NCBI GenBank assembly: GCA_003648085.1
Contig: QMOC01000088.1
Location: forward strand, 1-8,157
Source: Chloroflexota bacterium
Lineage (GTDB): Bacteria > Chloroflexota > Anaerolineae > B4-G1
Length of the DNA stretch: 8,157 nt
Reading direction: 5' to 3'
Shown here: in pieces, positions 1 to 5,729 of the stretch
Position numbering within the stretch: the first letter of the stretch is position 1
Layout: each line of letters begins with the position of its first letter
The notes under the pieces: model-generated
What the model was told of the DNA's origin: nothing
What the model saw: the letters and a program-made list of their open reading frames with translations, nothing else
Database searches by the model: none
Translations under genes and position numbers: made by a program

Positions 1-68
1 GCGTAGATAGAGCCGATCAGCAACCCGTTGAGGACCAGGTTCATCAGGTATTGACCTGTAATTTCCAT
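1..68 (-). CDS. livH: LivH-type branched-chain amino acid ABC transporter permease (N-terminal fragment)
   Basis: Only the first 22 codons are in the window; the gene continues past coordinate 1. The protein begins MEITGQYLMN and continues into LVLNGLLIGSIYA. This is the typical N-terminus of LivH-family permeases, where a first membrane helix carrying a 'NGL..GS.YA' signature follows a short cytoplasmic stretch. The start is fixed by AGGAG (80-76) seven bases upstream of the ATG. It lies 141 bp downstream of a Leu-type binding-protein gene on the same strand, the usual order for these operons. LivM, LivG and LivF equivalents would be expected beyond the window edge. The family role is one half of the membrane channel moving branched-chain amino acids, amides or related small solutes across the inner membrane. 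The substrate cannot be read from this fragment. Confidence 0.82.
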   Translation of the reverse strand, partial: MEITGQYLMNLVLNGLLIGSIY

Positions 69-87
69 ATCGCATCTCCTACATTCC

Positions 88-181
88 GCAGTCGGATAGG
101 CAAATCCGACCTATCGCCTACGTCCTGCAGACTGCCAGGCCCCGCCTGGGGTGAGGGGCGCCTGCTCCGCAGACGCCCCTC
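88..181 (-). promoter_or_regulatory. Structured intercistronic region between binding protein and permease
   Basis: The 141-bp gap between the binding-protein stop and the permease start holds several inverted repeats. The strongest is TGAGGGGCG (152-160) with CGCCCCTCA (174-182), enclosing a second arm pair CTGC/GCAG (162-165/169-172) around a three-base loop. Next to it is CCCC-gcct-GGGG (140-151). Nearer the permease start, GTCGGAT/ATCCGAC (91-97/104-110) overlaps the competing pair GATAGG/CCTATC (95-100/109-114), so the two cannot form together. No U-run follows the strong stem on the minus strand, so a classical intrinsic terminator is not supported. Stems at this place in transporter operons often stabilise the upstream message so that binding protein outnumbers permease. 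That role is inferred here. Confidence 0.5.
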
Positions 182-209
182 AGACATCCAGACGTGGGAC
201 CCGAGTCGG

Positions 210-1610
210 TTACGGCGTCGTGCCGTAGGGGATCAAGAACGTCCCGTGGGTCTGGTACTGCTCCGGCCAGACCACAGCCGCATCGTCACCGTCCTGCCCC
301 ACTTCGTAGTACTGGAGGAACAGAACGGCGGGCTCAGGCCATTGGTGCCACATCCATTCGGGCACGTCGTCGGGGACGGGGTTGTGCGTGCCGTAGGGGA
401 AGTAGTAGACGCCTTGAGCCAACTGAATACCGTTCTCGCGGGTGTTCCAACTCTCCAGCGCCTCGATGATGGCGTCGGGGTCCAGGGAGCCGGCCTTCTC
501 GATGGCCTTGGCCATGAGCATCATCGAGTCGTAGGCCTCCAGCGCGAAGGACTCGGGGAACCAATTGAAGTGCTTGCGGTAGTCAGCCTCGAACTTCTTG
601 GTGACCTCGTTGGCCAGTGCGGGCACCAAACCGACCTTGCGGAAGGCGCACCAGTTGCCGTCCGGCACGGCCTCCCAGAAGACATCCGACTGAATGGCGA
701 CCTGGTTGGCGATGCAGATCGTCTCCTCATTCGGCATCAGCCCGGCTTCGGCGGCCTGCTGCTCGAAGTTGAACGAGTCCTCGCCGGTGATCAGCACCAG
801 CACGGCGTCGGGGGTCGGCCCGGCCTGGATGCGGGAGATGATCGGCGCGTAGTCCAGCGTGCCCTTGTCGGCCAGGTACGTCTCGGACTCGATGCCGCGC
901 TCGGCCAGGCGTTCCTGCGTGGCCTCGGCTGCCGGCACACCATAGTCCGTGTTCTCCGAAACGATGACGACAAACTCGACGCCCAGGTCCTGGAGATAGT
1001 TCGCGTCAGCCTCGGCGACCATGGACGAGGCCGGAGCGATGCGGAAGACCTCCGGGTACTGGACGCCGGTGATGGTGTCGTTCCACGTCTCGGCGAAGAT
1101 GGTGGGCATGTGGTACTTGTGGGATACCTCTTTCATTGCCACACCGGCGGAACTGTGATACTCACCCACAATGCCGACCACGCACTCCTGTGTGACCAGG
1201 TACTCCACAGCGGCCGTACCGCGCTCGGGCAGGCTGGCGGTGTCGTAGAAGACCACCTTGACCGGCTTGCCCAGGATGCCGCCTTCGTCGTTGATGTGTT
1301 GCACGGCAATGTTGATGGCGGTCATCATGGCCCGCCCGCCAGCGATAGCACCGGGCGCGGACTGCGGCACTGTCGCGCCGATCTTGATCTCCTCGACCTC
1401 GTCTATGCTCATCGGAGCGCAGCGGCCAGGGACGGGCGTGACCACGACTTCGACTTCTTTCTCGACTACCTTGGTGACTTCGACCTCCTTCTCAACCACC
1501 TTGGTGACCACGACCTCCTTGGTTACCTCGACTACCTGCGGCTGGCAGGCCGTGAGGATCAAGGCCACCACTGCCAGGATCGGTAAGACGTAACGCGCAA
1601 TGCGAGACAT
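210..1610 (-). CDS. Branched-chain amino acid-type ABC transporter substrate-binding lipoprotein
   Basis: This 466-residue protein captures a small solute outside the cell and delivers it to a LivHM-type permease. It opens with a lipoprotein signal peptide (MSRIARYVLPILAVVALILT) and lipobox LTAC, so Cys22 should be acylated and membrane-anchored. Residues 26-61 form a low-complexity linker of VEVTK and VVEKEVEV units, then VTPVP. The type I periplasmic binding fold (Peripla_BP_6 / Leu-Ile-Val-binding family) starts near residue 76 with IKIGATVPQSAPGAIAGG, and INDEGGILGKPVKVVFYD at about 107-124 is a family hallmark. The protein runs full length to the stop. The start is fixed by AAAGGAGGAG directly upstream. 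It lies 130 bp after iclR and ahead of the permease. The ligand is unknown: the family covers amino acids, amides, urea and aromatic acids, and the IclR neighbour would fit an aromatic or organic acid. A 511-residue antisense ORF over it is a shadow. Confidence 0.93.
   Translation of the reverse strand: MSRIARYVLPILAVVALILTACQPQVVEVTKEVVVTKVVEKEVEVTKVVEKEVEVVVTPVPGRCAPMSIDEVEEIKIGATVPQSAPGAIAGGRAMMTAINIAVQHINDEGGILGKPVKVVFYDTASLPERGTAAVEYLVTQECVVGIVGEYHSSAGVAMKEVSHKYHMPTIFAETWNDTITGVQYPEVFRIAPASSMVAEADANYLQDLGVEFVVIVSENTDYGVPAAEATQERLAERGIESETYLADKGTLDYAPIISRIQAGPTPDAVLVLITGEDSFNFEQQAAEAGLMPNEETICIANQVAIQSDVFWEAVPDGNWCAFRKVGLVPALANEVTKKFEADYRKHFNWFPESFALEAYDSMMLMAKAIEKAGSLDPDAIIEALESWNTRENGIQLAQGVYYFPYGTHNPVPDDVPEWMWHQWPEPAVLFLQYYEVGQDGDDAAVVWPEQYQTHGTFLIPYGTTP
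1443..1502 (-). repeat. Tandem 30-bp coding repeat in the lipoprotein linker
   Basis: Residues 37-56 of the binding lipoprotein are two copies of a ten-residue unit (KVVEKEVEVT, then KVVEKEVEVV), preceded by a diverged copy (VEVTKEVVVT, residues 27-36). At DNA level this is a 30-bp tandem repeat with mostly synonymous differences. The alternating hydrophobic/charged pattern suggests an extended or beta/coiled tether that holds the binding domain away from the membrane. Chloroflexota lack a conventional outer membrane, so such a spacer would cross the wall zone. Copy number could change by slippage. Confidence 0.8.
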
Positions 1611-1704
1611 GTTCTCCTCCTTTCTTTACTGAATGTGTGAACTGATATACTTGTTTTGTGCAGTTGGATTTTGGATGGACAAGGGTTGCTCAATCTGTAC
1701 TAGG

Positions 1705-1717
1705 TCACCTCCTTTCT
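1705..1717 (-). promoter_or_regulatory. Orphan consensus Shine-Dalgarno between iclR and the binding-protein gene
   Basis: On the minus strand this reads AGAAAGGAGGTGA, complementary over all 13 bases to the usual 3' tail of bacterial 16S rRNA (TCACCTCCTTTCT). No ATG, GTG or TTG stands at a usable distance. The embedded GTG gives only GTG-ACC-TAG, and the nearest TTG is too far away. The binding-protein ATG is 95 bases further on and has its own AAAGGAGG. The site may be a relic of a lost small ORF, a ribosome standby site, or chance. What is seen is only the motif; any function is inferred. Confidence 0.4.
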
Positions 1718-1740
1718 GTGAGTTAAGGGCAGGAATCGGG

Positions 1741-2523
1741 CTATTCCTCGCCCACCCACCCCAGTTGATGGGAGACTGCTTTCGCGGCGTCGCGGGTCAT
1801 CTCCGCCAGTTCCACGAGCCGTTCTTCAGTCAGACGAAAAGAGGGGCCCGAGACGCTGATGGCAGCGATCACGTGCCCCTCGTAGTTCATAATGGGAGCC
1901 GCTACTGCGCTCAGGCCTTCCTCCAACTCCTCCTGAGCCACAGCGTAGCCCTGCTGGCGCACGTGCGCCAACTCGTTCTTGAGGTGGGTCGGGTCGGTGA
2001 TTGTTTTCCCGGTGAAGCGTGGTAGTCCCGCATTCAGGATGCGCTCGACCTGTTGCTCCGGCAAATAGGCCAGCAGCGCCTTCCCGCTGGACACGCTATG
2101 GGGGAACATCTCGCGACCGAGCCAACCGACGTTGCGCACCATACGGGGGCTGGGGCAGCGAGCAATATTGATCACCTTGCCATCGTCGGTCAAGATTGAG
2201 AGGTTTACCGTCTCTTCGCATGCTTGGGCCAAGGCATGGAGATGAGGCTGAGCCACCTGGAGCAGGTCCATTCGCATCAGAACCCGCCCTGCTAACCTCA
2301 CCAGGTCAACGCCAAGCCGGTACTTCTCCGTTGTGGGATTCTGCTCGACCAGCCCTCCCCGCTCTAGAGCAGTCAGGAGCCGGTGCACGGTGCTCTTGGG
2401 GAGCCCCAGCCGCTGACTCAGGTCGGTCACACCCAGGTCTGATGCCGCGTTGCCCAGCGTCTTTAAGAGCGTGATGGCCCGTTCCACGGACTGAAGGCTG
2501 GAGATCGAACTTTGCTTCTTCAT
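1741..2523 (-). CDS. IclR-family transcriptional regulator
   Basis: A 260-residue DNA-binding regulator of the usual IclR length and plan. Residues 9-72 are the winged helix-turn-helix: SLQSVERAITLL leads in, GVTDLSQRLGLPKSTVHRLL (31-50) is the HTH with its recognition helix, and LVEQNPTTEKYRLG forms the wing. Residues about 75-255 are the effector-binding domain, with SVSSGKALLAYLP (143-155), EEGLSAVAAPI (201-211) and GHVIAAISVSGPSFRLTEERL (216-236) all typical. IclR proteins bind small carboxylates or aromatic acids and repress or activate catabolic and uptake operons. The transporter genes downstream on the same strand are the natural targets. The ATG has only a weak upstream purine stretch (GAAAGAG), so translation may be modest. 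The promoter lies inside the preceding gene's 3' end, and a palindrome over the predicted transcription start suggests autoregulation. Confidence 0.95.
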   Translation of the reverse strand: MKKQSSISSLQSVERAITLLKTLGNAASDLGVTDLSQRLGLPKSTVHRLLTALERGGLVEQNPTTEKYRLGVDLVRLAGRVLMRMDLLQVAQPHLHALAQACEETVNLSILTDDGKVINIARCPSPRMVRNVGWLGREMFPHSVSSGKALLAYLPEQQVERILNAGLPRFTGKTITDPTHLKNELAHVRQQGYAVAQEELEEGLSAVAAPIMNYEGHVIAAISVSGPSFRLTEERLVELAEMTRDAAKAVSHQLGWVGEE

Positions 2524-2619
2524 CAGGGGACTCTTTCACCGGGCAAGGTAGAGCGAGGATAGTTCACCGACGGCCAACAGGTGACCCAAGTGCAACTCAG
2601 GGCCATATTCCATAATGCA

Positions 2620-2630
2620 GAACGATGTTC
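2620..2630 (-). promoter_or_regulatory. Small palindrome at the iclR transcription start (candidate operator)
   Basis: GAAC-GAT-GTTC is an 11-bp inverted repeat with 4-bp arms. It sits three bases downstream of the -10 box, overlapping the predicted iclR transcription start (around 2626). IclR proteins typically bind short palindromes near their own promoters, so this is a sensible autoregulatory site. The arms are short enough to occur by chance. Confidence 0.35.
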
Positions 2631-2632
2631 CT

Positions 2633-2661
2633 ATTTTACCATGCTCTTGATTATATGTCAA
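2633..2661 (-). promoter_or_regulatory. Sigma-70 promoter of iclR, embedded in the upstream gene's 3' end
   Basis: On the minus strand TTGACA (2661-2656) is a perfect -35 box, followed after exactly 17 bases by TAAAAT (2638-2633), one mismatch from the -10 consensus. The -35 box is read in frame as the Leu-Asp-Ile codons that end the preceding gene, and that gene's TAA stop (2651) lies in the spacer. This gives a 5' leader of about 100 nt before the iclR ATG and lets the regulator and transporter be transcribed independently of the upstream gene. Confidence 0.75.
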
Positions 2662-3484
2662 GAAATTCGCCAGACCCCGGGCTACCAACCCTGATGTTCT
2701 CCAGCGCCAGTCGGTCCACCTCCATCCACTGACGCCCCGGCACATCCAGCAAACCCCAGCCCAATCGTCCCTGAGGCGTGACCATCATATATTGGTTATC
2801 CAGCCACATCACAAAGCCCAATGGGCCTCGGGGCGAGGGGGCGTCCTCCAACAGCGGCTCTCCATCCACGCTGAAACGCGCTCGCTCCGTCCCCCACTCG
2901 ACGATGTAGGTATGCCATTCGGTCATTTCCACTCCGACCACGGCCTCCTGCACATTCAGCGCCTGCTGGATAGGGAGCCAGAGGACACGGTAAAGAGGGC
3001 GGAGGTTCATCAGTAACACCGCCAACGGTGCGAAAGGGGCCAGCAGGAGGGCAGTGGGGCGCAGTGCGTCTATGGTGGCGGCCTTCCAGCCGTGACCTGG
3101 TGTGTGCAAATCCAGTTTCATATTCGAAGGGGGCGAGGCGTAGAAGAACCAAAGGGCGCGGGGGAGGGACGGCATTCGCACTCCGGTCATCAGGAAGGGG
3201 TCGTTCCAGAAGCCGAAGCCGGCGGTGCCCTGCAGTTGGCCGGCCGGGTGGGAGAAGCGAGCCCGTACGGTCAACCGTAGCGGGGGACGCCAGAGGAAAC
3301 GGCGGCGGGGCAAGCCCTGGTAATCGTCAATCTGGGCATTGGAATACCTGTGGGAGGTGGCATGGGCGATGACGAAGCGGAGGGTGGAGCCGGTGGGCTC
3401 TAATCGGCCAGCGTCCACGACGTAGCGGTGCCAGCCAGGGCCAGGCTCTGCCGAGAAGTCTTCGTAAACGGTCTGCGTTTCCAT
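2651..3484 (-). CDS. Concanavalin A/GH16-like jelly-roll protein, apparently non-catalytic
   Basis: A 277-residue protein with no signal peptide. The beta-strand pattern suggests a ConA-like/GH16-type sandwich: RLTVRARFS (70-78), GTAGFGFWND (86-95), EWHTYIVEWGTERARFSVDG (189-208), GPLGFVMWLDNQYM (220-233) and the closing strand QWMEVDRLALE (252-262). The stretch WHTY..EW....ARF.VDG is the usual GH16/LamG-like motif. The ExDxE catalytic motif of GH16 enzymes is absent, so glycosidase activity is not supported. Residues about 134-175 form an unusual insertion rich in Leu, Ala and Pro (TALLLAPFAPLAVLLMNL), possibly a helical lid or membrane-touching segment. I have the impression of a conserved uncharacterised family with RRRFLWRPPLRLTVRARFS and PRALWFFYASPPSNMKLDL blocks. 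The ATG at 3484 has a weak ribosome site (GCAAGAG very close), so the exact start is less certain. The iclR promoter lies within its last codons. Confidence 0.75.
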   Translation of the reverse strand: METQTVYEDFSAEPGPGWHRYVVDAGRLEPTGSTLRFVIAHATSHRYSNAQIDDYQGLPRRRFLWRPPLRLTVRARFSHPAGQLQGTAGFGFWNDPFLMTGVRMPSLPRALWFFYASPPSNMKLDLHTPGHGWKAATIDALRPTALLLAPFAPLAVLLMNLRPLYRVLWLPIQQALNVQEAVVGVEMTEWHTYIVEWGTERARFSVDGEPLLEDAPSPRGPLGFVMWLDNQYMMVTPQGRLGWGLLDVPGRQWMEVDRLALENIRVGSPGSGEFLDI

Positions 3485-3554
3485 CTCTTGCGACTGTCTC
3501 CGCCTTGTTCACTGCACTGTATGGACCCTGCCCGGAAGCGGTGCCAGGCCACTC

Positions 3555-3736
3555 ACTCAAGTCGCGGCCCATCGAACCCGGCGGGGCACCCACTCCGAAG
3601 CGAGCACCCCGCCAGGTCTTCTCAGAGCCCGGCGACTGAAGTCGCGGTCTACCTCTGCAAAGCCCGCCCTCCGGCGGGCTGGAAAGTCGCCGCAGGGCGA
3701 CTTCGCATGAGGTAGCACGCGGTTTTAACCGCCGTG
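3555..3736. repeat. Palindromic, REP-like structured intergenic element
   Basis: This non-coding stretch holds closely packed inverted repeats: AGCCCGCC-ctcc-GGCGGGCT (3661-3680), AAGTCGCC-gcag-GGCGACTT (3684-3703), GCGACT-ga-AGTCGC (3632-3645), GGCGGGG/CCCCGCC (3580-3586/3607-3613) and GCGGTT-tt-AACCGC (3719-3732). TACCTC (3650-3655) pairs with GAGGTA (3709-3714), enclosing the first two hairpins as a three-way junction. ACTCAAGTCGCGG (3555-3567) recurs as ACTGAAGTCGCGG (3635-3647). Perfect stems with four-base loops and repeated sub-motifs are typical of interspersed palindromic (REP/MITE-like) elements. On the minus strand the GCCCGCC stem is followed only by TTTGC, so it is at best a weak terminator for the upstream 631-residue gene. 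No ORF here is credible. The rest of 3485-3777 shows nothing I can name. Confidence 0.6.
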
Positions 3737-3777
3737 TTAAGGATTCTTAGGCCACCCCCGACGCTGCATCGAGAGCG

Positions 3778-5673
3778 TTAAGGTGTAGGCGTGTAGTCAA
3801 AGGTCCAGCCATCCCAGTCGTGCCTGTGGCCGGGGTAGTGATAGGCTTGATTGTTAGGGAAATTGAACTTACACCACAGCGTCCGCTCCCAGGCGGTGAG
3901 CCAGACGGTGTAGCCACACTCCACGGGATTAGGATCCAGGTGGTGCGTGTCCACCGGATGCAGGTCCACAAAGGCGGGCCAGTTCTTGGTGCCGGTCTCG
4001 ATGAGGTTGTCGCCGGGATCGTCGTAGTAGGTGGTCAAAGTATAGCAGTGTGTCCCATAGCCATCGCCCGTGATGCAGAGTTGACTTTCGTAGAAGTGGG
4101 TGTCGGTGATTCGGGCTGTGACCATGAGAGGCATGTCATCGTCGCTGTAGACATCGCACGTGCCCGGCTGCTTGTCCAGTTCAGCGATGGGCGGAGTGTT
4201 GTCCAACTGCACTAGGCGCACGGTATCGCTGAAGACCCCCAGCGCCGTCTCAGTCTCCAGCACCACCTCGTAGAGCTCATCTCCGCCGTTCACAGCGGCG
4301 CCCGAATTCCACACGGTGAGGGCCAGATCGGTGTTGCAACCGCCGAGAACAGGGTAAGTGAGGTTGCGGTAGTCGGAGGCGTTGTACCAGCCGCTGACGT
4401 CGGAGGACCAACCGGCTGTGCCCAGGCAGTCAGGCCCTGGCGGGAAGAAAGCATCCACTTTGACCTCCCAACCGCGCGCGGCCTCCACCGGAATAGGGGT
4501 CCAGGGGTTGGCTGAGCCGGCCAGACGGTAGAGCACGCGGAAGCGGTCCACGTCTGGGCAGATGCTGCCCTGGATGTCTATCCAACCCCCGAAGGGGACG
4601 GGGGCGAGGATGGCGGGACTACCCACAGTGCCCGTCATAGCCATGCCATCGAGGCCGATGTCGGCCACGTCCACGCCAGCAATGCGGGTGATCCTGCTCT
4701 CGCACGGTCGTGTAATCGGGATGTTAACCGACAGGGCATCAAGCCCCAGTTCCCCGGCCATGGGCTCGAAGCACTGGATCAGGTCTATGTTCTTGGCCAC
4801 CACCCCATCGCCGTACTTCAACATATCTCCATCGGTGAAACTCGGTTCATTCTGGTAGAGGATCTCGGTGGAGAAGTGAATCTGCGGATCATCGCCAACC
4901 CGGATGCCGGTGACCGCGTCCAGTCCAAAATCAACTCCCTGGTAGGGGATGCCAGCGGGCACGCTGGGCGGCAGGAGGTCCTTGTTAGGGGCCACAATGA
5001 TGCCGTAGCGCGCTGACAACAGGTCTCCATCCAGGAAGACGGGCGCATCCACAGGCCCCAGGGTCCCTTCGGTGGAGAACCAGATGTCAATGTCGTATTG
5101 GATGAGCATCTCCGACAGTGCACCCGGGTTCTGCACCCAGAAATCCCGGCCGATTTGTTGGATTTCGCCCAGGAAGGCAATGATGTTGCCCAGATCCCCC
5201 ACAAAGTGGAGGGCGTCCAGACCGATGTCGTATTTGTACCCTACCTGGAAGAGGTGGGTGAGGGCGACGTTGGCGATGATGGCCCCGTTGGTGACCAGAA
5301 GGTCGCCGGCAGTGAAGGTACCATGGGGGCTGTCCAGTTCGGTGGAGAAGGCCACCAGGTAGTTCTCCACGTCTATGACATCGGCGGCATCCAGGCCCAA
5401 GTCCTGATCCACGTCAAAGGTATCGTGTAGCAGATCGTAGTTGCGAGCGCACACTTCGCAGTTGGGGCCGAGGAGATCCCCATCGGAGATGATGGGGTTT
5501 CCATCGGGCGGCTCAGGGCCCTGGGTCACGAAATCCTCCTCGGTGGAGAAGGCAAATTCCTCACAGTACTTCAAGGCATCCGGGCCAACCTGGCCGTGGA
5601 CCAAACCCGCCGACAACAGCAGGATCAGCATCAATGCCACTGGCAGTGCTATAATTCTGACAGGCTTTTGCAT
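3778..5673 (-). CDS. Secreted repeat protein with C-terminal beta-rich extension (paralogue 2, unknown function)
   Basis: A 631-residue exported protein. The ATG at 5673 is chosen because AAAGGAGG stands seven bases upstream and the result starts with a clean signal peptide (MQKPVRIIALPVALMLILLL, cleavage near VHG-Q). An in-frame ATG at 5733 overlaps the previous gene's stop and would add 20 residues in front of it. Residues about 37-313 match the upstream 336-residue protein closely. They contain four motif copies: 41-96, 108-154, 197-253 and 266-313, each FSTE-like, then DGD(L/M)L, then GLDA. Conserved cysteines are C37, the CEVC pair (72, 75) and C301. Residues about 320-631 are unique to this copy: Cys- and Trp-rich, beta-rich, with LDNTPPIAELD (490-500), as found between extracellular Ig-like domains. 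It ends DYTPTP, like the start of a Pro/Thr linker cut short. I do not recognise a function. The Asp-rich loops could bind calcium, which is inference. Confidence 0.85.
   Translation of the reverse strand: MQKPVRIIALPVALMLILLLSAGLVHGQVGPDALKYCEEFAFSTEEDFVTQGPEPPDGNPIISDGDLLGPNCEVCARNYDLLHDTFDVDQDLGLDAADVIDVENYLVAFSTELDSPHGTFTAGDLLVTNGAIIANVALTHLFQVGYKYDIGLDALHFVGDLGNIIAFLGEIQQIGRDFWVQNPGALSEMLIQYDIDIWFSTEGTLGPVDAPVFLDGDLLSARYGIIVAPNKDLLPPSVPAGIPYQGVDFGLDAVTGIRVGDDPQIHFSTEILYQNEPSFTDGDMLKYGDGVVAKNIDLIQCFEPMAGELGLDALSVNIPITRPCESRITRIAGVDVADIGLDGMAMTGTVGSPAILAPVPFGGWIDIQGSICPDVDRFRVLYRLAGSANPWTPIPVEAARGWEVKVDAFFPPGPDCLGTAGWSSDVSGWYNASDYRNLTYPVLGGCNTDLALTVWNSGAAVNGGDELYEVVLETETALGVFSDTVRLVQLDNTPPIAELDKQPGTCDVYSDDDMPLMVTARITDTHFYESQLCITGDGYGTHCYTLTTYYDDPGDNLIETGTKNWPAFVDLHPVDTHHLDPNPVECGYTVWLTAWERTLWCKFNFPNNQAYHYPGHRHDWDGWTFDYTPTP
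4735..5565 (-). repeat. Long direct repeat, copy 2 (four-motif region of the 631-residue protein)
   Basis: This segment encodes residues 37-313 of the 631-residue protein. It aligns along its length with 5808-6635 in the neighbouring gene. Similarity is visible at nucleotide level: for example, the stretch around 5486-5520 and its counterpart near 6556-6590 differ at only a few bases. The pattern indicates a tandem gene duplication after which one copy gained, or the other lost, a C-terminal extension. Confidence 0.85.
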
Positions 5674-5674
5674 T

Positions 5675-5728
5675 TTATGTCCTCCTTTCCATCGGATGAT
5701 CAAGTGCCATAACCAAGAGTCTGGGCAT
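5675..5728 (-). CDS. Mini-ORF of 17 codons preceding the 631-residue gene (candidate leader peptide)
   Basis: Reads MPRLLVMALDHPMERRT and stops one base before the ATG at 5673; the Shine-Dalgarno of that gene lies inside its last codons. AGGAGG (5746-5741) is 12 bases upstream of its ATG, longer than ideal, and suits the alternative ATG at 5733 better. It starts ATGCCCAGACTC, resembling ATGCCCAAATTC of the mini-ORF before the paralogous gene at the same relative distance. That parallel is the main reason to list it. No known family is recognised, and it may not be translated. Confidence 0.3.
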   Translation of the reverse strand: MPRLLVMALDHPMERRT

Positions 5729-5729
5729 C

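Noticed and set aside
51..1586. A 511-codon plus-strand ORF antisense to the binding-protein gene
   Set aside because: It mirrors a clear lipoprotein gene with signal peptide, ribosome site and family motifs. Its translation is low-complexity (Val/Leu/Asp/Gly/His-rich) and has no recognisable domain. Long antisense ORFs are common opposite GC-rich genes.
1611..1740. A separate promoter and IclR operator before the binding-protein gene
   Set aside because: TATATC near 1650 has no acceptable -35 partner, and the AACTG/CAGTT pair (1640-1644/1661-1665) is short with a 16-base gap, so neither is strong enough to list.
2651..3484. Annotation as an active GH16 glycoside hydrolase
   Set aside because: No ExDxE motif is present. 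The only similar string is the C-terminal MEVD strand, which is structural in this fold.
3661..3680. Intrinsic terminator for the 631-residue gene
   Set aside because: The stem is strong but followed on the minus strand by only three Ts, and it belongs to a block of similar hairpins better explained as a repeat element.
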